Positions 42,701-50,848 of a stretch of 64,000 bases of DNA are shown here, piece by piece. The position numbers and the translations under genes are program-made. The first letter of the stretch is position 1; every line of letters starts with the position of its first letter. The notes under the pieces are model-generated. The model was not told where the DNA came from, ran no database searches, and was given only the letters and a program-made list of their open reading frames with translations. The stretch lies in assembly GCF_042654065.1 (NCBI RefSeq), contig NZ_JBHSFP010000006.1, forward strand, positions 186,001 through 250,000, in the 5' to 3' direction. Origin of the DNA: Sphaerisporangium dianthi. Lineage in GTDB: Bacteria > Actinomycetota > Actinomycetes > Streptosporangiales > Streptosporangiaceae.

Positions 42701-44463
42701 CGGGTCTCCTCCAGGGTGCGGCGGGCTTCCGACAGCGCGGTGAGCACGTCCGGCTGCGGCCGGACGGCCAGCTCCCGGTATAGCGCGCCGGTGAGCATGC
42801 TGGCGTAGTCGTCGGTCACCGGAGCGGTCATCGCCAGGACGGCCGGGACGCCCGCCGCCGACAAGCCCCGCGCCAGCCCCGCGAGCGCAGCCTCCCCCTC
42901 GGACGTTTCCGGGCCCGGCAACTCGTCCAGCGAAGGCTCGCCGCCGTGGGATGGTTCCAGATCCGGCGACTCCTCCAGCGACGACATGCCGTCGTGTGAC
43001 GGCTCCGAACCCGACGGCTCGTTCGGCGAAGCCTCGGCGTCGTCAGGCGTTTCCGGGTCCGGCGGCTCGTCCGATGAGGATGTGCCGTCGCGGGAGGTTC
43101 GCCGGGTTGGCGCGGCGTCTTCGGTGATGGTGCGGACGTCGAGTGCGGTGGAGCATCCGGACAGGACGACCAGCGGGACGCCCTGGTCGCGGGGGATCGC
43201 CCTGGCCAAGCGGGTGGCGGTGACCTCGTCGACACCGCCACGCTCGTCCTCCATCAACAGCACCCCGGGGCCGGCGTGACAGGAGATGTGCAGGACGTGG
43301 AAACGTTCCTGCTTGAGCGCGTCCTGGACGGCCGACAGGGTGCCTTCGTTCAGGATGCGCACGTGCGCGGCCGCGTGGCGGCGGGCGTCGTCCACCGAGT
43401 CGAGGATGCGGCGCAGCTCCGCCTCCAGGTCGAGCAGCGGCCCGCCGCCCGGTCCGTCGGGCGCGGCGACCACGGCGAGGATCCGCAACGGAGCCCGGAT
43501 GCCGATGGCGGGGATGTCCCCGTTCGCCGGGAGGTGCCGGAACAGGTCCACGTGCGGATGAAGGACCAGCGGCTGCTCGTGGCCGGGCGGCACCAGCGTC
43601 TCCCACGGCAGTTCGGCCAGGTCGTCCTCGACCCGCAAGCCGAGACGCAGCGCGCTGTTCCGTCCCGCCGCGTCCTCTACGGCGGTGGCCAGAGCGTTCC
43701 CGGCCGGCCCGTCGAGGAAGACCCCTCCCAGTCGGACGCCCACGTCGCGCAGGACGGCGTCCAACCGAGCGCCTCGGCGTCCTGACAAGGCTCCGTCCTT
43801 GGTGGGGAGTTCGGTGGACCGCCCGTCACGGACGCGGTCGAGGTGCCATATCCGTTCTTCCAGAGTGTGCGTGATCTGTCCTGGTACGTGCCTGGCCTGC
43901 GGTCCTTCGTCGGCCGGGCCGAAGGCCACCTCCGTCCCGCCGATGTGCAGCAGGACCTCTCGTGCCCCCTCAGGCCGGTGATGCCGGAAGGATCGGAAGG
44001 ATTCGGATGACTGGTCGGAATCCGTGGCTCCACCGAGGGCCGGTGGGCCGCGGAGCACCTCCACCAGTTCGCGGTAGGGCCGCTCCTGGTTCTCGCCGCG
44101 GAAGTCGAGCGCGCGGCGGGCCGCGGCGAACGGGCCGATCGGGACGTCGTCGAGCAGGGCGGGGATGAACCTTCGCTCGTCGGGACCGGTGAGCAGGGCC
44201 GCGTACTTGGCGGCCGTCATCGGATCGGCCGCGGTGGCCCGGCTGTAGACGAACACGGTGGTGGACGAGGCGCCGATCAGCTCTTCGATGCGGCTGATGA
44301 TGACGTCGCCTGGAAGGTACCTCTCCAACGCGGCCTGGAGCCCGTCCTGCGACAGCCGGGCCTGGAGGCGGCGGGCCCATTCGAGGTCGTCTTGGGCGTG
44401 CACGATGAACACGTCGTAGGTCGCGCTCGCCGGCCGCTCGCCCATCCCGCCCCGCTCGCCCAT
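39778..44463 (-). CDS. TIR-CHAT-STAND-TPR giant protein, paralogue A
   Basis: The 1561-residue protein has, in order, a TIR-like domain (about residues 14-118), a CHAT caspase-like protease (about 170-630), a STAND NTPase, a winged-helix/helical region and seven plus one TPRs (about 1200-1480). The CHAT pair H396 (I-S-C-H-A-G) and C437 (L-S-G-C-S-T) is intact. The NTPase has Walker A G-I-G-G-V-G-K678-S-S and Walker B L-L-L-D-N-F-E-D. In the TIR, W and E of the W-x3-E motif are replaced by M82 and K86, so NAD cleavage is unlikely. An acidic S/P/E-rich insert follows the CHAT cysteine. ATG 44463 is chosen because GAGGGG is nine bases upstream. It is divergent from the small TIR gene. The architecture suggests a sensor that activates a protease. 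Confidence 0.9.
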   Translation of the reverse strand: MGERGGMGERPASATYDVFIVHAQDDLEWARRLQARLSQDGLQAALERYLPGDVIISRIEELIGASSTTVFVYSRATAADPMTAAKYAALLTGPDERRFIPALLDDVPIGPFAAARRALDFRGENQERPYRELVEVLRGPPALGGATDSDQSSESFRSFRHHRPEGAREVLLHIGGTEVAFGPADEGPQARHVPGQITHTLEERIWHLDRVRDGRSTELPTKDGALSGRRGARLDAVLRDVGVRLGGVFLDGPAGNALATAVEDAAGRNSALRLGLRVEDDLAELPWETLVPPGHEQPLVLHPHVDLFRHLPANGDIPAIGIRAPLRILAVVAAPDGPGGGPLLDLEAELRRILDSVDDARRHAAAHVRILNEGTLSAVQDALKQERFHVLHISCHAGPGVLLMEDERGGVDEVTATRLARAIPRDQGVPLVVLSGCSTALDVRTITEDAAPTRRTSRDGTSSSDEPPDPETPDDAEASPNEPSGSEPSHDGMSSLEESPDLEPSHGGEPSLDELPGPETSEGEAALAGLARGLSAAGVPAVLAMTAPVTDDYASMLTGALYRELAVRPQPDVLTALSEARRTLEETRRAAPAGSPDADLAEWATPALFLRGPSLPLYDVSDGVDANVKPPRAVMLDRGVVVRAVGDFVGRRAELRILRAALRHHPGVLLHGIGGVGKSSLAAELLGRLGGDAGLVVSLVGRTSPDQIFGAVADKLLAATATAGAPAEPLRELTQFLRRLDFPWQVRLDALGGALAEVPAELRLKVAAPPITLLLDNFEDNVDVNEHFAFLDQELAAFLAAWVTTSRQTKLLVTSRFPFELPEGAERGLMAHHLGPLSWAEARKLMWRLPGLNVLGVEDQQRAWVMVGGHPRTLEYVDALLRGGQARFADVRERLERLLRRRGIADPSGWLSRQDWGSDDVPDAGGDRVASSAQVSAGATEVDRAWVSVSGERLNGVVAEAVTLAVDDALVGDLLDVLDDFARRVLVGVSVYRCPVDRAGLAWPVSTPADPDPAVEERLNRLDERLKLARRENPHAGVEDLGLSAQEAEQTARDVMGWRVPPICEPSGVDAAVGVLAGLGLVVPLADEEHGAAFVVHRWTAATLARPELTPAEQMGSAHRAAAEYWRWRVQVLPQNRRERVDDMVEARYHHHAAGDLQQAARATDWVCRRLHAWGAWGWEEQLYQETLSWFAAGSRQQAAGFHHLGMIAQLRGEYDQALEWYHQSLAIDEELGNRAGMAASYHQLGIIAQLRSEYDQALEWYHQSLTIKEELDDRAGMASSYHQLGIIAQLRSEYDQALEWYHQSLTIKEELDDRAGMASSYHQLGRIAQERGEYDQALEWCRRSLAIEEELGDRAGMASGYHQLGMIAQEWDEYDQALEWYRRSLAIREELGDRAGMATSYHQLGIIAQLRSEYDQALEWYHQSLTIKEELGNRAGMATSYHQLGIIAQERGEYDQALEWYRRSLTIDEDLGSRAGMAISLTQIGILYTETRRADEAVVYTLNGLAIFLELQAPQASMCLSWLAQQRDALGDEVFRRLLAERLDTESIDSLLDLLDRTDE
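40028..40870 (-). repeat. 120-bp TPR tandem repeats (seven)
   Basis: Seven near-identical 120-bp coding units each make one 40-residue TPR opening Y-H-Q-L-G-(I/M)-I-A-Q and containing E-Y-D-Q-A-L-E-W. Two consecutive units are nearly identical, pointing to recent expansion. A degenerate eighth unit follows. Confidence 0.95.
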
Positions 44464-44502
44464 TCCGTCGCGCCCCTCGATCCCCCCGCGTCGTCCCGCT
44501 CC

Positions 44503-44611
44503 TCGAAGACCGAAGTCCCCGCCCACTTCGTCCTGCTGTCGAAAACGGCAGTCCTCGCATGCTTCGTCCCGCCGTCGAAGATGGAGGTTCCCCGCCTGCT
44601 TCGTCCTGTCG
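44503..44611. repeat. 36-bp tandem repeat in divergent gap
   Basis: Three 36-bp units start at 44503, 44539 and 44575, each opening TCGAA(G/A)A and containing CTTCGTCC. They lie just upstream of the chosen start of the large protein and between the divergent promoters. Confidence 0.7.
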
Positions 44612-44713
44612 CTTGGACGCCTGTACTTGGCGATCGGTTTTCCTGTTTTCCATAGTGGACTCGATTCGGCTACATACCGCCACCGTCCGCCTACGGCACT
44701 TAGCCTGATTGGC

Positions 44714-45349
44714 ATGGACCTGGCCGGTTTGGCGCTCACCCTGGTCGGCACTGTCGCGGGCATCGCGGGCGCCTACTTCGCGTGGGTGCCGATCAGGGGA
44801 CAGCTGTCGCGCAGGCGTGCCCGACGGCAGGGCCTCGGAGCAGCGGCAACGGCGGCCAGCCATACCACCACCGCTTCTTCCACGAGCGCGAGTTCTCCTA
44901 CGAGCGCGAGCCCGGCCGCCTCGGTGAACACGACCTCCGCGACGGTGTACGACGTGTTCGTCTCCTACTCCCACGACGACGCGAAGCTCGTGAAAGACCT
45001 GGTGGAACGCCTGCGGCACCGCGGTATCCGAGTGGCTCTGGACGAGGTCTTCATGAGGCCCGGCACGCCGCTCGTCCACGGGATCGAGAAGACCATCCGC
45101 GAGTCGGCACACGGGCTGCTGGTCTTCAGCCATGCCTCCATGGCCAGCGGCTGGGTCACCAACGAGTACTACATCCTCATCCAACGGTCGATCGAGACCG
45201 GCCAGCTGTTCATCCCCGTACGCACCGACGACGTGCCGCTGCCGGAGTTCGCTCGCACCCGCTTCTACTCCGACCTGTGTGATGTCGGCGACGACGTCTT
45301 CGACGAACGGATGGACCAGCTCGCCGAAGCGCTGCGGGCCGCCTCGTGA
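44714..45349 (+). CDS. Membrane-anchored TIR protein
   Basis: The 211-residue protein has an N-terminal membrane helix (residues 3-26), a serine/threonine/alanine-rich linker (about 45-76) and one TIR domain (79-211). The TIR has V-F-V-S-Y-S-H-D-D, L-D-E-V loop residues, and W147-x3-E151, the glutamate expected for NAD cleavage. The N-terminal helix could tether the TIR to the inner face of the membrane. ATG 44714 is chosen because the longer frame adds an unrelated stretch; no strong Shine-Dalgarno is seen. Its stop overlaps the next gene's GTG by four bases (GTGA), so the small TIR and paralogue B are translationally coupled. This is probably the enzymatic effector of the module. Confidence 0.85.
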   Translation: MDLAGLALTLVGTVAGIAGAYFAWVPIRGQLSRRRARRQGLGAAATAASHTTTASSTSASSPTSASPAASVNTTSATVYDVFVSYSHDDAKLVKDLVERLRHRGIRVALDEVFMRPGTPLVHGIEKTIRESAHGLLVFSHASMASGWVTNEYYILIQRSIETGQLFIPVRTDDVPLPEFARTRFYSDLCDVGDDVFDERMDQLAEALRAAS

Positions 45350-48300
45350 CCGACGTCTTCATCGCCAGTGCGCCGCAGGACGAAGCATGGGTGCGCTGGC
45401 TCGCCGACCGGCTGCGAGAGACCGGACTGACGGTGACCCACCGGGAGGTGCTGGCCTCTCCGGGCGCGCTGATCGTCGCCGCGTTCGAGCAGGCGATCGG
45501 CGCGGCCGGGCAGGGCATCCTGGTGTTCAGTCGCGCCTCACTCGCCGACGGCTGGGTGCGCGAGGCGTACGAGAGCCTGATGCGCCGCTCGATCCAGGAC
45601 GGCCGGCGGTTCATCCCGGTGCGCATCGAGGATGTCGACCTGCCGGAGTTCGCGGCCAACCGCTTCGCCGTGGACTTCTCCCAGGTGGACGGGCAGGAGG
45701 CCGACCGGCGGCTCGCCGAGCTGGTACGCGCCCTGCACGGGCAGGCTCCTGTGCCGGTACTCGGACCCGCGCGGCGGCCGGGGACGAAGGTCAGGCCGGA
45801 CGGCCCGCGCCACTGCGTCCTGCGGATAGCCACCGACCGGGTGACCCTGCTGCCTGGCACCGGGGAACCGGTGAGCGACGCGGTCAAGACGAGTCCGCGG
45901 CTGGGGGAGCTGGACTGGCGGCTGGCGGCGGCACGGGACCGGGGCGTCCTCGTCACCCGCGGGGTGCAGGCGGCCGACGGGGTGGAGACGCTGCTCGCCG
46001 AGTACGGCAGGGAGCTGGGCGCCGCCTTCCTGCCCGCAGCGGTCGCCGACGCGCTCGTCGCCGAACTGGACACGGCACGAACCCAGGCCGCTGGCCTGCG
46101 CCTTGGCCTGGAGATCTCCGAGGAACTGGCCGACCTGCCGTGGGAGACGTTACGCGTACCGGGCCAGATGGAGCCGCTGGCCTTGCAGTCCCGCGTTCAG
46201 GTGTTCCGTAGCGTAACCAGTGCCACCGCGGCGCCGGTGATGGCCGTCAACGGCCCGCTGCGGATCCTGGTCGCGATGGCGGCGCCGCAGGGTGACGGCA
46301 GCGGTCCGCAGCTTGACCTGGAAGCGGAGCTCGGCAAGATCCTCGACTCGGTGGAGTCCGCGCGCCGGGGATCGCGCGGCAGGCCCGGGGCGTACGTCCG
46401 GATTCTGAACCAGGGCACACTGGAGGCGATCCGCGAGGCGCTGCTGCAAGAGCGCTACCACGTCCTGCACATCTCCTGCCATGCCTCCGCCGGAAAGCTG
46501 CTCCTTGAGGACGCCGACGGCCGGGTCGACAAGGTCACCACCCAGCGGTTCATCGACGAGGGGCTCCCCGACAACGCGAGCGTCCCACTACTCGTCCTGT
46601 CCGGCTGCTCCACCGCCCTCACCCCGGCCGACCAGGCCGGTCAGCCGGCACCCCACGAAACCGGTCAGTCGGCCCCCGGGCACACCATCCAGCCGGCATC
46701 GGACGAAGCCGGCCATCTGGCACCCGGCCAAGCCGGTCAGCCGGCATCGGCGGATCTGACCGGCCTGGCGCGGGGCTTGTCGGCCGCAGGGGTCCCCGCC
46801 GTCCTGGCGATGACGGCCCCGGTGACCGATCCCTACGCGACGGCGCTGGCCGAGTCGCTCTACTACGAGCTGGCCGTCCGCGACATCCCGGAGGTGCTGC
46901 CCGCCTTCTGTGACGCGCGCCGCCGATTGGAGCAGGCCCGTCGGAGGCTGCCCCCGGGGACGTTGGGGGCCTCTCTGGTGGAATGGGCCACTCCTGCGCT
47001 GTTCCTGCGCGGGCCATCCCTGCCGCTGTACAACCCCGATGACGGTTTCGAGGACATCGCTCCACCGGTCGACCCGCAGTTCGCTGACGGGGTGCCGTTA
47101 CGCAAGGTGGGCGAGTTCGTCGGCCGTCGCGCCGAGATCCGCACCGCCGTGGCCGCCTTGCGTGCGGACGGGGCGGGCGTGCTGCTGCACGGAATCGGCG
47201 GAGTGGGCAAGAGCAGCCTGGCCGCCGAACTCCTGCGCCGCCTCGGCGCCGACGCGGGCGTGATCGTGTCGGCGATCAGCCAGACCAGCCCCGACCAGCT
47301 CCTCGACGAAGTCGGCCGCACCCTGCTCGCCACCTTCGACGACGAGGGGATCCGGCGCCTCGCCGCGTACATCCGTCAGCCGCAGGAGACGTGGGCGGAC
47401 CGGCTCAAGACGCTCGGCGCCCTGCTCACCCAGGTCCCCGTGACCCTGCTGCTGGACAACTTCGAGGACAACCTCGTCTACGACCAGGCCACGTGGACCG
47501 TACGGGACGCGGAACTGGCCGCCTTCCTGACCACGTGGATCCGCATGCGCGGACGCCACAAGCTGCTCGTGACCAGCCGTTTCCCGGTCGTTCTTCCACA
47601 GAGTGCGGAGGGGCGGTTGGTGGTTCGTCACCTGGGTCCGTTGTCGTGGGCCGAGGCGCGCAAGCTGATGTGGCGTCTGCCGGGGTTGAACGTTTTGGGG
47701 GTGGAGGACCAGCAGCGCGCGTGGGTGATGGTGGGCGGTCATCCACGGACTCTTGAGTACGTGGACGCGCTGCTGCGCGGCGGGCAAGCACGCTTCGCCG
47801 ACGTGCGGGAGCGTCTGGAAGGGCTGTTACGGCGGCGGGGAATCGCCGATCCGTCCGGCTGGCTGAGCCGGGAGGAGTGGGCATCGGACGGCGCGCCGGA
47901 CGTAGGTCGTGATCGGGCGGCATCGTGGGTCCAGGTCTCGGCCGGCGCCACGGAGGTGGACCGAGCTCGGGTTTCGGTGAGTGGTGGGCGGTTGGACGGG
48001 GTGTTGGCCGAGGCGGTCACGTTGGCGGTGGATGACGCGCTGGTGGGTGACCTGCTGGATGTGCTGGACGATTTCGCGCGCCGGGTGCTGGTGGGGGTGT
48101 CGGTGTACCGCCGTCCGGTGTACCGGACAGGGTTGGCCTGGCCGGTGAGCACCCCAGCGGACCCGGATCCGGCTGTGGAAGAGCGGTTGAACCGTCTGGA
48201 TGAGCGTCTGAAGCTGGCGCGGCGGGAGGATCCGCACGCGGGTGTGGAGGATTTGGGGTTGTCGGCGCAGCAGTCTGAGCAGGTGGCGCGGGATGTGGCG

Positions 48301-49578
48301 GCGTGGCGGGTGCCGCCGATTTGTGAGCCGTCGGGGGTGGATGCGGCGGTGGGGATGCTGACGGGGTTGGGGTTGGTGGTCCCGCTGGCAGATGAGGAGC
48401 ACGGTACGTCGTTCGTGGTGCATCGGTGGACGGCGGCCACCCTGGCCCATCCGGAACTCACCCCGGCGGAGGATGTGGGTTCGGCGCATGGGGCCGCGGC
48501 AGGGTATTGGCGGTGGCGGGTGAAGGTGCTGCCACAAGACCCACGCGAGGATGTGGATGACCTGGTGGAGGCGCGGTACCACCATCACGCCGCTGGCGAT
48601 GTGGATGCGGCAGCGGCGGTGACCGACTGGGTGTGTCGGCGGTTGCATACCTGGGGGGCGTGGGGGTGGGAGGAGCAGCTTCACCGGGAGACGTTGTCGT
48701 GGTTCGCCGAGGGCAGCCGCGAGCAGGCGGCCGGCTTCCACCAGCTCGGCATCATCGCTCAGGAGCGGGGTGAGTATGACCAGGCGTTGGAGTGGTACGG
48801 CCGATCCCTGACCATCAAGGAGGAACTGGGCAACCGGGCGGGCATGGCCACCGGCTACCACCAGCTCGGCATGATCGCTCAGGAGCGGGGTGAGTATGAC
48901 CAGGCGTTGGAGTGGTACCGCCGGTCCCTGACCATCAAGGAGGAACTGGGCAACCGGGCGGGCATGGCCGCCGGCTACCACCAGCTCGGCATGATCGCTC
49001 AGGAGCGGGGTGAGTATGACCAGGCGCTGGAGTGGTACCGCCGGTCCCTGACCATCAAGGAGGAACTGGGCAACCGGGCGGGCATGGCCTCCGGCTACCA
49101 CCAGCTCGGCATGATCGCTCAGGAGCGGGGTGAGTATGACCAGGCGCTGGAGTGGTACCGCCGGTCCCTGACCATCGAGGAGGAACTGGGCGACCGGGTG
49201 GGCATGGCTGGCGGCTACCACCAGCTCGGCATGATCGCCGAACTGCGGGGTGAGTATGACCAGGCGCTGGAGTGGTACCGCCGGTCCCTGACCATCGAGG
49301 AGGAACTGGGCGACCGGGTGGGCATGGCCATCTCGCTTGCGCAGATCGGCGTCTTGTACACCAAGACACGTCGGGCTGATGAGGCGGTCGCCTATACGTT
49401 GAACGGCTTGGTCATCTTTTTGGAGCTGCAGGCACCGCAGGCTTCCATGTGCCTGAGCTGGCTGGGGCGGCAGCGGGATGTGCTGGGGGACGAGGTGTTC
49501 CGGCGGCTTCTCGGTGAGCACCTCGATGCCGGGAGTGTCGAAAACGTCGTCGCTGCCCTTCCCTTGGCTGAGGGGTAG
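45346..49578 (+). CDS. TIR-CHAT-STAND-TPR giant protein, paralogue B
   Basis: The 1410-residue protein has the same order of domains as paralogue A: TIR-like (residues 1-130), CHAT protease with H379 (I-S-C-H-A-S) and C421 (L-S-G-C-S-T), STAND NTPase with Walker A G-I-G-G-V-G-K622-S-S and Walker B L-L-L-D-N-F-E-D, and five plus one TPRs (about 1132-1360). In the TIR, W70 is kept but the glutamate position is A74. A Q-P-A-rich linker with A-G-Q-P-A repeats follows the CHAT cysteine. The STAND-to-end part is nearly identical to paralogue A, while TIR and CHAT diverge. GTG 45346 overlaps the small TIR gene's stop. It may sense a threat through the TPRs and activate a protease. Confidence 0.9.
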   Translation: MTDVFIASAPQDEAWVRWLADRLRETGLTVTHREVLASPGALIVAAFEQAIGAAGQGILVFSRASLADGWVREAYESLMRRSIQDGRRFIPVRIEDVDLPEFAANRFAVDFSQVDGQEADRRLAELVRALHGQAPVPVLGPARRPGTKVRPDGPRHCVLRIATDRVTLLPGTGEPVSDAVKTSPRLGELDWRLAAARDRGVLVTRGVQAADGVETLLAEYGRELGAAFLPAAVADALVAELDTARTQAAGLRLGLEISEELADLPWETLRVPGQMEPLALQSRVQVFRSVTSATAAPVMAVNGPLRILVAMAAPQGDGSGPQLDLEAELGKILDSVESARRGSRGRPGAYVRILNQGTLEAIREALLQERYHVLHISCHASAGKLLLEDADGRVDKVTTQRFIDEGLPDNASVPLLVLSGCSTALTPADQAGQPAPHETGQSAPGHTIQPASDEAGHLAPGQAGQPASADLTGLARGLSAAGVPAVLAMTAPVTDPYATALAESLYYELAVRDIPEVLPAFCDARRRLEQARRRLPPGTLGASLVEWATPALFLRGPSLPLYNPDDGFEDIAPPVDPQFADGVPLRKVGEFVGRRAEIRTAVAALRADGAGVLLHGIGGVGKSSLAAELLRRLGADAGVIVSAISQTSPDQLLDEVGRTLLATFDDEGIRRLAAYIRQPQETWADRLKTLGALLTQVPVTLLLDNFEDNLVYDQATWTVRDAELAAFLTTWIRMRGRHKLLVTSRFPVVLPQSAEGRLVVRHLGPLSWAEARKLMWRLPGLNVLGVEDQQRAWVMVGGHPRTLEYVDALLRGGQARFADVRERLEGLLRRRGIADPSGWLSREEWASDGAPDVGRDRAASWVQVSAGATEVDRARVSVSGGRLDGVLAEAVTLAVDDALVGDLLDVLDDFARRVLVGVSVYRRPVYRTGLAWPVSTPADPDPAVEERLNRLDERLKLARREDPHAGVEDLGLSAQQSEQVARDVAAWRVPPICEPSGVDAAVGMLTGLGLVVPLADEEHGTSFVVHRWTAATLAHPELTPAEDVGSAHGAAAGYWRWRVKVLPQDPREDVDDLVEARYHHHAAGDVDAAAAVTDWVCRRLHTWGAWGWEEQLHRETLSWFAEGSREQAAGFHQLGIIAQERGEYDQALEWYGRSLTIKEELGNRAGMATGYHQLGMIAQERGEYDQALEWYRRSLTIKEELGNRAGMAAGYHQLGMIAQERGEYDQALEWYRRSLTIKEELGNRAGMASGYHQLGMIAQERGEYDQALEWYRRSLTIEEELGDRVGMAGGYHQLGMIAELRGEYDQALEWYRRSLTIEEELGDRVGMAISLAQIGVLYTKTRRADEAVAYTLNGLVIFLELQAPQASMCLSWLGRQRDVLGDEVFRRLLGEHLDAGSVENVVAALPLAEG
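48739..49338 (+). repeat. 120-bp TPR tandem repeats (five)
   Basis: Five 120-bp coding units each make one TPR; units two to four differ by only a few bases. The same unit is repeated seven times in paralogue A on the other strand. A degenerate unit follows and is shared by both proteins. Confidence 0.95.
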
Positions 49579-49966
49579 TGCGCTGTCTACGAACGTTCGC
49601 GGGTCGGGCGCCGTACGGCGGCGCCGGAATCGCCGTACAACGCCCCCCGACCCGGCGCCGATCACATACAGCGTCACACTGGGTGAAATTCGCGCTCGGT
49701 GGTGGTCTTGTCCAGTGTCATACCGGGGCGACCAGTGCCATGCCAGGGAGGAGTCGCGCTCGGTGCTGATTCGGTTCAGCGCTGCATCGGGTGAGGTGTC
49801 GCGCTCGGCGGTGGTTCTATCCAGTGGCATACCGGGGGTGAAGAGTCGCGCCTAGCGCCGATTCGATTCAGCGCTACATCGGGCGAAGAGCCGCGTCCTG
49901 CGGTGGTTCCATCCGGCATCACACCGGGTGAAGAGCCGCGTCCGGTGAAGGCACGTGGTCATCGCA
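49579..49966. repeat. Non-coding 45-bp tandem repeat region
   Basis: The 388 bp between paralogue B and the decarboxylase-like gene hold no supportable gene. Units opening CGCG(C/T)(C/T) start at 49691, 49755, 49800, 49847, 49892 and 49937, mostly 45 bp apart. Two unit types alternate, one with GTGGTTC..CCAG and one with CTGATTC..CAGCGC, so the true period is about 90 bp. Confidence 0.65.
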
Positions 49967-50848
49967 TCAGGTGTCGCCGAGGGGGTGGGCGGGGTGGAAG
50001 GTCATTGTGGCGTGGGAGGCGGTGAGGGTGAGGAGGGCGCGTTTGGGGAGGCCCAGTTCGCTGAGCTCCTTGGCGATGGGGTGGTTGCCGAGCCTGATCA
50101 GCGCTCCGCCGGGACGGGTGCGGACGCCGCGGGGGCGCATCGTCCAGGGAACGCGCCGGGTCAGGCCGTCCAGGCGCGTGTAGGCGTCCGTGGTGACGGG
50201 GCCGCCCCCGAGCATGGAAAGGCGCAGCCCGAGGTTCCCGGGCAGGGGAAGGCTAAGGCCCGGGTCGCAAGGGCCGTCGGGGGTGGGTAGGCCGGGGCCG
50301 CCTGGGTTGGGAAGGTGGAGGCGGAGGCCGCTGGGGTTGGGCAGGCTGGGAACGGGCATGCCGGGGCGGATCAGGAGGTCGACGACGAGGCGGCCGTCCT
50401 TGCGCAGTATGCAGCGCTTGTAGGGGGAGGACAGCCGGAGGTCGACTTCGGCCAGTTCCTTGGGGAAGCCCCAGATGGAGCGGCCGGCCTCCAGGGTGAA
50501 CCCCTGGTCGACCGGAAGCCAGTGGACGAAGCCTCCGGCGCCGTGCAGGCGTACATCCTTGAGCCCGGACAGCGTGCTCCGCGTGGGCGGGCGGGCGGCG
50601 TGCGGGGGACGGACGGCGAAGCCCATGCCGAACTCGTTGTAGGACCCGAGGTCGCCGTCGGTGTAGCGGATGAAGCCGAGCGCGCACAGGGCCTTGCCGG
50701 GGAGGACCTCGGTGACGTCGAGATCGGCGTAGGCGAGCACCGCGCGGGCGGCGTCGGCCCGGACGAGGTACATGGCAGCGCAGATGGCGGCGTCCCGTAC
50801 CTCCACCGGCATGGTGACCCGGCGTCCCTGAATGAGATGGCTAGTCAC
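49967..50848 (-). CDS. Acetoacetate decarboxylase-like protein
   Basis: The 293-residue protein has the ADC-family fold pattern: M-P-V-E-V-R-D-A near the N-terminus, Y-N-E-F-G-M-G-F near residue 75, and W-G-F-P-K-E-L-A near residue 130, whose lysine corresponds to the Schiff-base lysine of acetoacetate decarboxylase. A Pro/Gly/Leu-rich insert (about residues 165-210, with P-N-P and L-P-x-P repeats) interrupts the fold. GTG 50848 gives the family-like T-S-H-L-I-Q-G start; ATG 50812 is an alternative. The reaction is not confirmed; related proteins act as lyases, aldolases or dehydratases. Confidence 0.75.
   Translation of the reverse strand: MTSHLIQGRRVTMPVEVRDAAICAAMYLVRADAARAVLAYADLDVTEVLPGKALCALGFIRYTDGDLGSYNEFGMGFAVRPPHAARPPTRSTLSGLKDVRLHGAGGFVHWLPVDQGFTLEAGRSIWGFPKELAEVDLRLSSPYKRCILRKDGRLVVDLLIRPGMPVPSLPNPSGLRLHLPNPGGPGLPTPDGPCDPGLSLPLPGNLGLRLSMLGGGPVTTDAYTRLDGLTRRVPWTMRPRGVRTRPGGALIRLGNHPIAKELSELGLPKRALLTLTASHATMTFHPAHPLGDT

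Noticed and set aside
44464..44763. Longer N-terminus for the minus-strand giant protein
   Set aside because: It would overlap the divergent TIR gene start and consists largely of the 36-bp repeat; the downstream ATG has a better ribosome-binding site.
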